The notes under the pieces: generated by a model | Told to the model about the DNA's origin: nothing | Seen by the model: the letters and a program-made list of their open reading frames with translations, nothing else | The model's database searches: none | Translations under genes and position numbers: made by a program | Assembly (NCBI GenBank): GCA_949126835.1 | Contig: OX421497.1 | Coordinates: 43,298,226-43,362,225 of the forward strand | From: Anisus vortex | Taxonomy: Eukaryota; Mollusca; Gastropoda; Planorbidae | Direction: 5' to 3' | DNA: 64,000 bases | Shown here: positions 1 through 10,692 of the stretch, piece after piece | Numbering within the stretch: the first letter of the stretch is position 1 | How the letters are laid out: each line of letters opens with the position of its first letter

Positions 1-187
1 GGAAACTATTCTTTTTAAAAAGAGGAGAGAACTGGTTTGCGTTTTTATTCCTTGGGAAGTGTGAAGATTCCACGAAGTGTTTAATATTATATTGTGCAAA
101 TTTCTGGACAAATCGTAAGTTGGAACTTTATATTTTATTATACAATATATACTACTCTACTATAACAAATATTTCGAACGCTATACT

Positions 188-3100
188 ATGGCTTCGAATA
201 TATCAAGTGAGGAACTTAATGCCATGTCATTTGCTGAACTAAAAGAATTAGCTGAGTCCTTTGGGATTGAGGCAGGACAGGCAAGACCTAATCGTAATCG
301 TTTGACCAAAGAAATTATGACATGTTTGAACGGGCAGAATGCCATGAACACTGGTAGTGTAGTTGAAGTGGGACAGAACGATATCAATGAAGGTTATGTA
401 GCTCCCAGTGGGGGCGAGGTAATTGCCCACGGAGACGAGGTAAGAAATATGTCATCTAGATCATCAAACAATGATGAAGATGAAGGGTTGAGTGAAAACT
501 TAAAATTCCAATTAGCTATGAAGAGAATGGAATTGGAAAGATTTAGGATAGAAAATGAAAGAATTAGGATAGAAACTGAAAGGGAAAATGAAAGAATTAG
601 GATAGAAACTGAAAGGGAAAATGAAAGAATTAGGATAGAAACTGAAAGCAGAGAAAGGATAGAGATGGCACGCATGAATAGACCTGACCATCGTAGGGAC
701 AGCAATGGTATGGATATTAGCGCAATGAAGCAACACTTGCCTATATTCAGAGAAGAAGATGTTCAAGATTTCTTTTTGCTTTTTGAGAGGATAGCTGTAG
801 ATTATCAGTTCCCTGATGATAAGATGGCTTTATTGTTAAGGTCAACTCTCAACAAAGGAAAAGCATTGGACGTAGTGTTGAGTTTAACACCCGAGGAAAT
901 AAATGACTATGAAGTAATCAAAGATAGGGTGCTAAAAAGTTATTCCCTGACACCAGAAAAATATAGAAAGCTATTTAGAGACAGAAAGAAGGCATATGAT
1001 CAAACTCATGTAGACTTTTTGAGACAAAAGGAGAAAATGTTAGAACAGTGGCTAAGGTCACAGAATGTAAGTGAGTTTGATAAACTCAAGAACCTAATAT
1101 TGTTTGAGGAATTCAATGATTGTATTCGAGTGGATATTAAAACCCACATCTCAGACCGAGGGGTTGAAGATGTGCATGAAGCTGCTAGATTGGCAGATAA
1201 CTATGCCATAATTCACGCCAGCATAAAGCCATATTATGCTGACAAACCCAAAGTGCACAAACCAGAGCCCAAGGAGGCTAGTAAACCAAAAGAGACAAGT
1301 GAAAACAATAATAAGAACAGTGGTGTAAATAATAATAGTAACTTAGTTCATTTCAGGAAGCAGACAGATGTAAATAAAGCAAAGGTGGTATGTTTCAATT
1401 GCAAGAAAGAGGGCCACATGAAGAAAGATTGTTGGATCCTTACCAAGAAGCAAGGTGCTATACTACACTGTGCCAGAGTGCAGAAAGATAGCAAGCAGAC
1501 AGAAGAAGTGTGCAACACAGGGTCAAGAAACTCAAAAGAAATGCGGCCGGCATCGCCCATAGTTGTGGAGTCGATGGTTTTTGAGAACAGTCTATCTAAG
1601 GTAAAAGAGAATAGCTGTACTCAATCTATTATGCTTTCAGAAGGCCGTGAGGAACAGATGGTTCCTGAAGTCCCGGAAGAGGACGACCTATCCGATTTTC
1701 GACCCTTTGTCTACGAGGGGACAGTGTCGACAGAAGTCGATGTACTCAGCAAGAAGAAAATACAGATATTACGTGACACGGGCTCTGCTGTCAGCGTGAT
1801 CCTGGAGGGCAGTGTGCCGTTAACGGATGCCACCAGTACCGGTGAGTCTGTTGTGCTGAGAGGTGCTAGTATGGAGGCTGTGGAAGCTCCACTGCACAGA
1901 ATAAAACTCGAGTCGGATATTTTTACAGGTAACATCGTAGTGGGAGTGTGGCGCGCACTACCCGTCAAAGGCGTTTCCATGATATTAGGAAATGACATTA
2001 TGGGCGGCAGAGTCACTGTCGAGCCCATGGTTAAAGTGTTGGAGACAAAGATGGCGGAGGACAAAAACCTACGTCCTGCCAATGAACGCCCAACATGTGC
2101 ACTGACAAGAGCAATGCAGAAAAAGAAGTCGGTAAAGACTCCTGCTACGCCGTGTAGTGCAACGAAAAATGTGCTTGTCTGTTCTGAAGACACACATGCG
2201 AATGAAACAGTGATAACAGAAACACCTGACATCGATTTAAGTGCTACGTTCTTTGCTGAACTAACAACTGGTGATGCAACCGAGAACGATAACATTTTGT
2301 CACCAAAGCAGAAATTGGTGAAAGAACAATTGAATGACGAAGTAATAATGCAACTCAAAATGAAAGCTGTTGATGAAAAGACTGCAGATGCAATGGCGGA
2401 ATGTTTCTACATAAAAGATGAAGTGTTGATGAGAAAGTCGAAACCGCTCAACTCAGGTACAAACGAGTGGGACAGTATTCACCAGATTGTAATACCTAAG
2501 TGCTATCGTCAAGATATACTGCGTATGGCGCATGATCTTCCTTTCGCTGGTCACATGGGAGTCCGAAAAACGCACCACCGTATCCTCCCTTACTTCTACT
2601 GGCCAGGACTGAGAAGAGATGTCGAACAATACTGCAAGACTTGCCACGTATGCCAAATGGTAGGACGTCCTAACCAACGAATTCCTGTCGCTCCACTCCA
2701 GCCGATACAAGCGTTCGACGAACCATTCAGTCATATACTCATTGATTGCGTGGGCCCGTTGCCGAAAACAAAAGCCGGTTTTCAATACCTGCTCACAGTC
2801 ATGTGTTCATCCACTCGCTTCCCGGAAGCCATTCCGTTGCGGAACATAACAACAGTGAAGGTGGTAGACGCCCTGACAAATTTCTTCACACGTTATGGCC
2901 TACCGAAGACAGTACAGTCCGACCAGGGGACTAACTTTACTTCGAACATTTTCAAACAAGTCATGGAACAATTAGGGATAAGCCATAGGCTATCAAGTGC
3001 CTATCATCCTGAGAGCCAGGGAGCTCTGGAAAGGTTTCATCAGACATTAAAATCGATGCTTAAAAAGTACTGTTATGAAAACGAGAAAGACTGGGATAAG

Positions 3101-5083
3101 GGTGTGCCTTATGTACTGTTCGCTGCAAGGGAGGCCACTCAGGAATCCCTGGGGTTTAGCCCATTCGAACTTGTGTATGGACACTCAGTCAGAGGTCCGT
3201 TGAAACTTCTACATGAAACTTGGCTAACGGACAGTGAACCGATTGGACTTTTGTCATATGTAGATAAATTTAAAAATAGGCTTTATCATGCTTTTAACCA
3301 TGTGAAGATTCATTTTCCACAGATGCAGGAGCGTATGAGACAGAACTATGACCGTAAAGCTACAGCTAGAACTTTTGCACCAGGTGACAAAGTTCTTGTG
3401 TTTCTACCTTTGCAAAATCAGCCTTTAAGTGCAAAGTTTAGTGGACCCTATGAGATAGAGTCAAAGCTTGGCGAGGTCAATTATTTGATAAAGACTCCTG
3501 ACCGGAGACAAAAGCAGAGGGTATGCCATATTAATTTGCTTAAGCCCTATGTTTCCAGGGAAAAGAGTAAACCACGGGAGGTCCCCATGATTTCATTAGC
3601 TAGGGTCCCGACGGATTTATCTAGGATAGAATATAAGTTTGCAGAAAGTAAACTTAATAATACAGATGCCCTTAAGAGTTTAGATACAAGGCTAGAACAT
3701 CTTCCGGTAGAAGATAAGGAGAAGATTATTGAGCTGGTACATGAATATAAGTCACTGTTTACAGATGTTCCCAGGAGGACACATCTAATAGAACACGATG
3801 TAGTATTAACTGAGGGTGCCAGGCCAATTAAACAGCATCCATATAGAGTTAACCCCATCAGACTTGAACATATTAGAGCAGAGGTGAAGTATATGTTAGA
3901 AAATGACATAGTGGAAGAATGTGATAGCGAATGGTCTTCACCCTGTGTGTTGGTACCAAAAGCCGACAACACATTGCGGTTTTGTACAGACTTTAGGAAA
4001 TTAAATAATTTGACAAAGACTGACTCGTATCCCATTCCTCGTATTGATGACCTCATTGATAAGATAGGTGATGCGACGTATGTGACAAAAATCGATCTTC
4101 TCTCCGCGTACTTTCAGATTCCTTTGACGCCACGGGCACAGGAAGTATCCGCCTTTGTGACACCTGACGGACTTTACAGGTATAAGGTCATGCCATTCGG
4201 ACTCCGTAATGCCCCTGCGACGTTTCAAAGGCTTATAAACACCCTCACTCGCGGTATCTTCCAGTGTAATGCCTACCTCGACGACATAGTGGTGTATAGT
4301 ACAGATTTCAAGACACATGTCAGTCAACTACGACACTTGTTTGAACGACTGAATGACGCCAATTTGACAATAAACCTGGCTAAGAGTCAGTTTGGACATG
4401 CCACTATCGAGTATCTTGGACATGTAGTGGGTGGTGGAAAGGTTAAACCAGTAAATGCTAAAATAGAAGCTATTCAGAATGTCCCAGTGCCACAGACAAG
4501 GAAACAACTCCGTAGTTACCTTGGAATGGCCGGGTATTATCGTAAGTTTTGCCAGGACTTTTCTACGGTAGCTTGCCCCTTAACTGACCTACTAAAGAAG
4601 AACAATCGCTTTGTTTGGTCTGACAAGTGCCAAAACGCGTTTGATGAGTTGAAGTTAAGATTATCCAGGGCACCTATTTTGGTGACCCCGCGTTTTGATA
4701 GACCCTTTAAAATTGCAGTAGACGCGTGCGATACTGGGATGGGAGCGGTGCTGACTCAGCAGGATGACCACGGAGAGGAGCACCCGGTGTGCTACCACTC
4801 ACAGAAATTCAATATCCATGAACGTAATTATAATACAAGTGAGAAGGAACTTTTAGGGTTGATCCTAGCGTTAAAACAGTTTGATTTCTATGTAAACAGC
4901 TCTGGGTGCCCGATAGAAATACTGACCGACCACAACCCTCTGACTTTTCTCTCCAGGGTCAAGCAAAACCAGAGGCTTGTTAGATGGAGCTTATTCCTCC
5001 AAGCCTATGACTTAAACATAAAACACCTGAGGGGTAGGGACAACGTCACAGCTGATACTCTATCTCGGGTGCTACATGATTGA
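188..5083 (+). CDS. gag-pol polyprotein with integrase upstream of reverse transcriptase (Gmr1-like)
   Basis: This 1631-residue protein should make the particle and the enzymes that copy and insert the element. In order: an N-terminal SAP-like helical motif (about residues 8-48); a charged coiled coil with 11-residue repeats (about 120-160); a capsid region with a SCAN-like C-terminal part (about 255-340); a CCHC knuckle starting at C402; an aspartic protease with LRDTGS (D530); an integrase zinc domain (H782, H789, C816, C819); an integrase core D853, D912, E948 with the canonical DD35E spacing; a GPY/F-type module (about 1086) ending in HINLLKPY; reverse transcriptase with D1303 and YLDD at 1363; and RNase H with D1512 and D1581. 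Ordinary Ty3/gypsy elements have RT and RNase H before integrase. The reversed order is typical of Gmr1-like elements. There is no frameshift between gag and pol. The first ATG is used because it opens the motif shared with the other gag proteins here. Confidence 0.93.
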   Translation: MASNISSEELNAMSFAELKELAESFGIEAGQARPNRNRLTKEIMTCLNGQNAMNTGSVVEVGQNDINEGYVAPSGGEVIAHGDEVRNMSSRSSNNDEDEGLSENLKFQLAMKRMELERFRIENERIRIETERENERIRIETERENERIRIETESRERIEMARMNRPDHRRDSNGMDISAMKQHLPIFREEDVQDFFLLFERIAVDYQFPDDKMALLLRSTLNKGKALDVVLSLTPEEINDYEVIKDRVLKSYSLTPEKYRKLFRDRKKAYDQTHVDFLRQKEKMLEQWLRSQNVSEFDKLKNLILFEEFNDCIRVDIKTHISDRGVEDVHEAARLADNYAIIHASIKPYYADKPKVHKPEPKEASKPKETSENNNKNSGVNNNSNLVHFRKQTDVNKAKVVCFNCKKEGHMKKDCWILTKKQGAILHCARVQKDSKQTEEVCNTGSRNSKEMRPASPIVVESMVFENSLSKVKENSCTQSIMLSEGREEQMVPEVPEEDDLSDFRPFVYEGTVSTEVDVLSKKKIQILRDTGSAVSVILEGSVPLTDATSTGESVVLRGASMEAVEAPLHRIKLESDIFTGNIVVGVWRALPVKGVSMILGNDIMGGRVTVEPMVKVLETKMAEDKNLRPANERPTCALTRAMQKKKSVKTPATPCSATKNVLVCSEDTHANETVITETPDIDLSATFFAELTTGDATENDNILSPKQKLVKEQLNDEVIMQLKMKAVDEKTADAMAECFYIKDEVLMRKSKPLNSGTNEWDSIHQIVIPKCYRQDILRMAHDLPFAGHMGVRKTHHRILPYFYWPGLRRDVEQYCKTCHVCQMVGRPNQRIPVAPLQPIQAFDEPFSHILIDCVGPLPKTKAGFQYLLTVMCSSTRFPEAIPLRNITTVKVVDALTNFFTRYGLPKTVQSDQGTNFTSNIFKQVMEQLGISHRLSSAYHPESQGALERFHQTLKSMLKKYCYENEKDWDKGVPYVLFAAREATQESLGFSPFELVYGHSVRGPLKLLHETWLTDSEPIGLLSYVDKFKNRLYHAFNHVKIHFPQMQERMRQNYDRKATARTFAPGDKVLVFLPLQNQPLSAKFSGPYEIESKLGEVNYLIKTPDRRQKQRVCHINLLKPYVSREKSKPREVPMISLARVPTDLSRIEYKFAESKLNNTDALKSLDTRLEHLPVEDKEKIIELVHEYKSLFTDVPRRTHLIEHDVVLTEGARPIKQHPYRVNPIRLEHIRAEVKYMLENDIVEECDSEWSSPCVLVPKADNTLRFCTDFRKLNNLTKTDSYPIPRIDDLIDKIGDATYVTKIDLLSAYFQIPLTPRAQEVSAFVTPDGLYRYKVMPFGLRNAPATFQRLINTLTRGIFQCNAYLDDIVVYSTDFKTHVSQLRHLFERLNDANLTINLAKSQFGHATIEYLGHVVGGGKVKPVNAKIEAIQNVPVPQTRKQLRSYLGMAGYYRKFCQDFSTVACPLTDLLKKNNRFVWSDKCQNAFDELKLRLSRAPILVTPRFDRPFKIAVDACDTGMGAVLTQQDDHGEEHPVCYHSQKFNIHERNYNTSEKELLGLILALKQFDFYVNSSGCPIEILTDHNPLTFLSRVKQNQRLVRWSLFLQAYDLNIKHLRGRDNVTADTLSRVLHD
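549..652 (+). repeat. in-frame 33-bp tandem repeat in gag coiled coil
   Basis: About three copies of a 33-bp unit encode the 11-residue repeat RIRIETERENE. The units are almost identical at DNA level, so the expansion is recent. It lengthens the charged helix between the N-terminal motif and the capsid. Confidence 0.85.
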
Positions 5084-5826
5084 CTGAATAACCCCATACT
5101 TCTTTTTCAGATCATCTCATTTATTCATTAAGAATGTGTCATGATAACCTATCATTCGTTTGAATTTTGATTATGGAATACCTATAGAATACTTGTATCA
5201 TGCAGAAGTCAAGTCTTTTGAAAGTATTAATAATTTTTATAATCATGTATAATATTGATGTTCTGATATATTTTAAATTCATTTAATTCAATTCATTTTA
5301 TTATGGAAAAGAAATTCCATTTAAGTTTTGATGCACTATGCAATAAATATATATGCATGTATCTACTTGATATGGATGGATGAAAGTTATTGGTCATTGC
5401 ATGCAATTAAGTGGGAAACTTTAAGCTAATTGATTTATTATCTTGTTTTTTATTTTAGTTAATGAATGGAACTAAATAATAATATGTACAATTTTTATCT
5501 TAGAAAGAGATGTAATCTTAATTGGTATAAATTAATAGATAATATTGGAAAACTATTGCTAAATTGTTATATCATGGTAATAGAATGGGAAAAACTAGTG
5601 GATATTCACTATGTTGTATATAGGTTGTTATATATTCCATATATCCGGGAATGGAGGGAAACTAAGGTACCTAAAGGTGTGCACTCATTCAACCCTGAAC
5701 AATCTTTTATATTAAACTTTTAAATTTGCCAAAAACGCATAATAGTGGATTACATTTTAATATTTAGATTACTGTAGTAATCGTAACTAGAGTGTATTTT
5801 CTCCTCGTATTTGAGAAAAGGGGAAG

Positions 5827-7620
5827 TATCATCATCTTAGGTATGAACCCTGTTAATGTCAAGTTGACACTGTAATTTAAAGGGGAAGTAACCTATAGTT
5901 TGATTCGAGTTATGTATTACTTATCTTTTGGTTTGTATATTAGGAGTAAACTGTTGAAAATTGACAGAGTTTGAGCAATGTTATATTTGTTTAAATAGAT
6001 TAAGACTTTTTGCAAATTTTGGTGGAAATCCACACAACTGTACATAGTTAAAATAAGAATGACTAGAATATTTTTGAATTATTTGTACTTGTTGAGACAT
6101 TAGTTAATATTAATACTAACGGGGAAATATTTGTCCATCACGTTATAATCACAATTACCATTGGGTAGTGACACTATTTATAATTTAGTTGTGCCAGTGA
6201 GCCATGTTTGCTTAAATTGTCTTATAATCTTCCATTGATTGTTGGTTGTTAAAACGATAGTGTTAAGTACGAAAAATGTACCATGTTGAGTATTACTTGG
6301 GTAATTCTGGTACATTATTTCTTTCATTGGGTGGGGGCGTGTCATGTATATTGTTTTTCCAAGAATTGGAACACGCAATGTTTATTCTCCTCTCTCTCTC
6401 TTTTCTTACTACACACAATATTAGGACGTTTGGTAGGAAAACGAAAGGTTCTAGGTAATGCTGGGATTCTGTGTTGATCTCAAATTCTCAGAGTCTGGGA
6501 ACGACTCATTATTTAATAGGGGAAGTTCCTATCGTTTTTGTTATGAGTTTTGTAATGATACCATGATTTTCACCCCTACTGGTAATGGGTCTGTCCCTTG
6601 CACCACTCGGATAGTATTTAATGATTTGTTTTGTCTGAAAGACGGAGAGTTTCAAAAGATGTTCCTTTGAACGTTTGTGTTTGCACTATTTTATTCTAAC
6701 TGTACATAATAGATATATTGTATATATTGAACATACCACCTGAAATAAACTATCAACAACAGTTACACTGAAGCTTCTTTGTCAAGTTACTATCCTATTG
6801 TGTTGTATACATTACTATAAGATTTATCTACTACCACAATTTACAAGAGAGGAAATGTTGGAATACAAATACTGAATTTGCGCCCAGGACTATAAGAAGA
6901 GTTCGTGTAATACTGAAACATAAATACTAATAATTAAAGTCTCCCCTAGGACTAACGAGAATTATCAGCAAGATCTACACAGCTCTGGCCACAAGGGGAT
7001 TGTGGACGTAACACTACCATGGCATTTTCCACTGTATGGCCAGCCCATTTTCATGACGTTTTTATTTACATAGACCCAATGCAGTCAAAGCTTTTTTTTT
7101 TTTTACAGATTTTATTATCAATGAAGAGCTAAGTGTTACATAACAGAATAAGCAGAAATAAAAGCTTATCTATAATATGCTAATAGAACATGTTTAAAAT
7201 CTAGAATAAGCGTGAAAGTAAGGGTGAAAGCAAGTATGATGTTTTATAAACAAAGACATAAAAAATCAGAAATATTCAACTTACAGTCTAATATTTCCGC
7301 AAATAATAATCTGAATTAAAAAGAAACTTTGCGATCCTATCATTCGCTTCAAATTTCATTCATTTTTGTTCGCAAATAACAAAGATTCACACAAAAAACT
7401 TAACACAAGTAGAATAACAATACTGAGAAAAAAAATGGAAAATAAAACCAGATATCGCAAAAAAAACAAAAAAAAAACACCACCTTTTAAACAAAAAAAA
7501 AAGTTTTCCAGCTGATATTTACATTTGTAAAATAATGAATCTAGAAGTAGACGATTCAAAAGAAGGAAGTTAGTTTATTATTTCTAAATCTTGGATTGGA
7601 TTTGGAAAAAATAAATATAT
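5827..7620. other. no gene recognised; element 3' region and flank
   Basis: Short frames at 5466-5723 and 6178-6670 show no family motif and have no counterpart in the related elements, so I do not call them. The motif GGGGAAGT recurs at about 5819, 5881 and 6521. Part of this stretch is presumably the untranslated 3' end and 3' LTR of the preceding retrotransposon. I could not fix LTR edges because the 5' copy is missing. Confidence 0.5.
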
Positions 7621-7630
7621 AAGGGTTTCT

Positions 7631-7692
7631 GAGCCGCGAAATGCGGCTTGTGGTCTTACGGGACGACTGGCTTAGGCCGCATTTTGCAGCTC
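7631..7692. repeat. GC-rich inverted repeat (hairpin)
   Basis: Arms 7631-7647 and 7676-7692 are reverse complements over 17 bp with two mismatches. Each arm can also fold on itself, for example GCCGC-GAAAT-GCGGC on the left. It stands out as a GC island in AT-rich DNA. Function unknown; no tRNA or snRNA features are seen. Confidence 0.6.
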
Positions 7693-7699
7693 ATGGTAG

Positions 7700-9300
7700 T
7701 TAATGAGTTTAGAACACACTCACAGTTTTTTTGTTTTCCAAGATTTGAAATTTTGTAGGAAAAAATGTGAGAAAAGGTTTAAAAATATTCCCATGATCTC
7801 TATTAAAATCTACTCCTGTAATTCTCCAGCTTGGGACGGGAACTAAGTCTCTCGGATCACGTTTTTCTATCAACAGGAGAAGACCCTGGAGCTTACAAAA
7901 CAAGTAGATTCGGGCAGATGGAGCAAGTAAACCTTTGTGGAAAGCTCAACTTAGAGAGGGAAACAGCTGTCTCTTGTAAACAGATCATAGAAAAGTTCAA
8001 GACAATAAGCCCGAAGAGAAAATCTCTGAAGATGAAGTCACTAAGGCAGTCTTACAGCTACCGCGCTGTGTCTCTGGCAACTCCTAGTTGGCTTCATTAT
8101 GTATCAGCCTATAACTCCGGAAAAACCATATGTATGATGAGAGCATGACTGCTGCCTCGACAAGAGCTGACCATTCTAACACATAGGAGAACTTACTATC
8201 TTAACCTGGCCTTGTATCCTAATATTCAAACATTTAACATATCACAAAATAAAGATAAGCCTAAAAGTATCAAGTAAAGATGAATGAATTTGTGGAAAAA
8301 GAAATTCAATCTTGTTATCCATTGATGATTGAATAGAGCTCAAGCAATAACAAACATCTAAATGTGTTGAATTTTAGGTCTATTACAATAATGGATTTAA
8401 GACTTTCTGTAAAGCGAGCCTGATATTCTGTGTGGCTTTTTAAAACACCAATAACTTTGATTGCTGGCGAATCGCAAGAAATGTGCTACTATTTCTATTT
8501 TATGGACATGATTTACATCAGAATTTTAATAATGAAACATAAACATCTGCAGATGACTGTACGGTAAATCACGTACCAAAAAAATAACAATTACATACAA
8601 AAAAATTAACACACACAAATTAATACAATAAAAAGAAATAATAAAAATATTTCTGAAGAATTTTTTTAATTGAGAAAACATTCAGCTAATTAAGAGTATC
8701 TAAAAAACAAAGAAACAAGAAAACCATAAAAAAAAGTTTTTATTATACTCCCTTTTTTTGCAAACTAAATTTACCATCATGTAATTAAATAATTGATTGA
8801 CTTCTGCAAATGAAACGTACAGAAAAATATATGTGTCGCAAATCTCAAAAATATCTCCTTACTCCGTATAATATGTTCTAAAAATAATCTTAGCGCATAA
8901 TTTTTTTTTTCTAGCTTTGCGCCGAAAAACGATAAAAAGTTGCACAGGCATTTTTAAAGTGAAACCAAAATTTTTCTTATACTTTCCTTTTAAGAAATGA
9001 ATATTGTCATAAGTGTAGTATTATTAAGTTGTTTTAACTGAAAATGTGATAGGATGTATTGTTAAGCGCCACAAGTCTGCTGTCCAAATTTCAGCTCGAT
9101 CGGACCACGGGAAGTGGTCGAAAAATCGAAGCCCATTCTTGCACCATTGCAATCAGACAGACAGACAGAAAATGCAACTTAAAATAAAGGAAGTAAAAAG
9201 TAATGAGGGTTTAAATATAATTAAAAAAATTATCATGAAATCCATATGTTGCAGAAACCATTAGAATATATCCATATCAATATGCGATGTTTATTTAATA
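7700..9300. other. no gene recognised; dispersed repeats
   Basis: A 105-codon frame at 7831-8148 has no recognisable domain. About 8380-8580 matches about 14265-14460 in the same orientation (shared blocks around AAATGT...CTATTTCT and ATCTGCAGATGA). The stretch at 8737-8767 is the reverse complement, with one difference, of about 38961-38991. The text near 9060-9175, ending in CAGACAGACAGACAG, has the character of a dispersed repeat. Confidence 0.55.
8380..8580 (+). repeat. dispersed repeat, copy 1 of 2
   Basis: About 200 bp of diverged similarity in the same orientation with about 14265-14460. No coding capacity or terminal repeats are visible. Confidence 0.6.
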
Positions 9301-9606
9301 AATAATTATAAAAGTTCTCTTAGCTTACTTTTTGTCTGATAGCGCTATACAAATATTATTAGATCTATGAATATTTGTGATCTACTAGTGGTGTACAAAG
9401 TAAACAAATAAGATGAGATTCAAACAGAAAGAAACGACAACAGAAAAGACAAATTAACAAAGTAAATTTCACAGATATTAAAAAATTAGATATTTGCAAA
9501 GTTATCAAAATAAAAGATGTTTAGAAAATGTGAATTCGATGAAATTGAAAATAAATGCAAGAGGAATGAAATTGTAGAAATTCCTTTGTCTGTTCATTGT
9601 GGCCAT

Positions 9607-10692
9607 TCACATGCAGTGGTTGGCGCGATACCTGCAAATAAACCTGGGAATCCAGAATAGTTTCTCTAGAAATTCTCTCCGGAATTTTTTACTCATGCAG
9701 ATGTAAACGATAAAATTAGTGCATGGGGAAATTTGGTAAATAAAATTGTCAATAAGTTTTAAAGCTGTGCCATAGTGTCCATAAAAGTCGCTATCTGACA
9801 AGGTCGTCCTTATAACCTCCAAAACCTCTGTGCTTGAGTAAATAACAAATGATACGCTGATAATTGTCAATAAAAGTTTTATAATTTTATTCTCATTTAT
9901 ACTTTTGTTTGTATTTTGACGAGATAGAGTTTTATGATAATTTCTCCAGACAAGTTTTATGCTGATGGCTACAGTGCTTGTTGAAATTATGGCTAAAGTG
10001 AATATAATGATTGTATTTCCCAATATCCTGATCATGTATGTATCAATTATAAATCTGTTTGCTTTAAAGAAGCCACCAACGGATGATTTGATAACAGTTA
10101 TGTTATACACCTCTGAATAGAACACCTCACAACTTAGTCGGAAAAATGCTGGACAGCCGATTATAGGCAACGCAACGTAGACAATAAATATAAAGCGTTT
10201 CACCGAGGAAGTTGTAAAGATACGCGAGACATGGAATGGAAACAACACTGCTATAAATCTTTCTAAAGCTATACCTGAGGTCAATATAAGACTGATGGTT
10301 AGAAGAAAGGTCAAAGCAGGTCTTACAACAAGATAAAATATATCGATCATAGATAACAAATATAGATAAATGACACCGTTAAGAGTGAAATAGTTCAAAA
10401 TGTCTTTCAATGTTGTGAATAGCATGCAGATGCATAGGAGGAAATCATTGACACAGAGAGTACACAGCAAGAGACTTGACGTTTGTGCAAAGTTCTGTCT
10501 ACGAAGTATGCCTATGCTGATCCCGTTCCCAACTACGCCGATGATTTCAGCTCCGACATTGACGGGCATGTACGAGAAAATGTAATCAATATAATTCGTT
10601 GACGGAGCTATAGCCAGATTTGGTGACACAGTGATGTTAACGTAGACTTCTGTAAAGTAGTCGTCCTTAGTTGAATTTGTTTCTGAATCCAT
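9607..10692 (-). CDS. rhodopsin-like 7-transmembrane receptor, putative chemosensory GPCR
   Basis: An intronless 361-residue frame with seven hydrophobic segments. N-glycosylation sites at N6 and N19 lie in the extracellular N-terminus. TM1 carries GVVGNGISI (N56), TM2 carries LCVNDF (D83), and the end of TM3 has E144-R145-F146 in place of the usual DRY. TM7 ends in N326-F-I-V-Y330 in place of NPxxY, followed by a basic helix-8-like stretch. The CWxP motif of TM6 is absent. I see no cysteine at the usual start of TM3, although one occurs in extracellular loop 2. Such divergent intronless class A receptors form large lineage-specific families in gastropods, where several are expressed in chemosensory tissue. 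Ligand unknown; a peptide receptor cannot be excluded. The start is the first Met, and the pseudogene copy at 22249 begins at the same place. Confidence 0.9.
   Translation of the reverse strand: MDSETNSTKDDYFTEVYVNITVSPNLAIAPSTNYIDYIFSYMPVNVGAEIIGVVGNGISIGILRRQNFAQTSSLLLCTLCVNDFLLCICMLFTTLKDILNYFTLNGVIYLYLLSMIDIFYLVVRPALTFLLTISLILTSGIALERFIAVLFPFHVSRIFTTSSVKRFIFIVYVALPIIGCPAFFRLSCEVFYSEVYNITVIKSSVGGFFKANRFIIDTYMIRILGNTIIIFTLAIISTSTVAISIKLVWRNYHKTLSRQNTNKSINENKIIKLLLTIISVSFVIYSSTEVLEVIRTTLSDSDFYGHYGTALKLIDNFIYQISPCTNFIVYICMSKKFRREFLEKLFWIPRFICRYRANHCM

Larger units (their letters stand above)
1..5826 (+). mobile_element. Gmr1-like LTR retrotransposon, 5' end outside the window
   Basis: Bases 1-187 are the untranslated leader and 188-5083 the gag-pol frame. 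The 5' LTR is not visible, because none of the first bases recur downstream. The 3' boundary is uncertain. Purine tracts that could prime plus-strand synthesis occur at 5812-5826 (GAGAAAAGGGGAAGT), near 5877, and at 6844-6855 followed by TGTTGG. The end given here is only the first candidate. The single long frame and the intact catalytic residues suggest a young, possibly active copy. Gmr1-like identity rests on the integrase-before-RT order and the SCAN-like capsid region. Confidence 0.8.

Noticed and set aside
1711..2358. 215-codon antisense frame within the gag-pol gene
   Set aside because: Lies opposite an unmistakable protease-bearing frame and has no motif.
5466..5723. 85-codon frame after the gag-pol gene, considered as an env-like product
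   Set aside because: No signal peptide, membrane span or cysteine pattern, strongly AT-driven composition and no counterpart in related elements.
6844..6870. Start of the 3' LTR of the first retrotransposon at TGTTGG
   Set aside because: A good purine tract precedes it, but with no 5' LTR in the window and other candidate tracts upstream the edge cannot be confirmed.
7831..8148. 105-codon frame as a small gene
   Set aside because: No recognisable domain, no partner exon signals, and surrounded by dispersed repeats.
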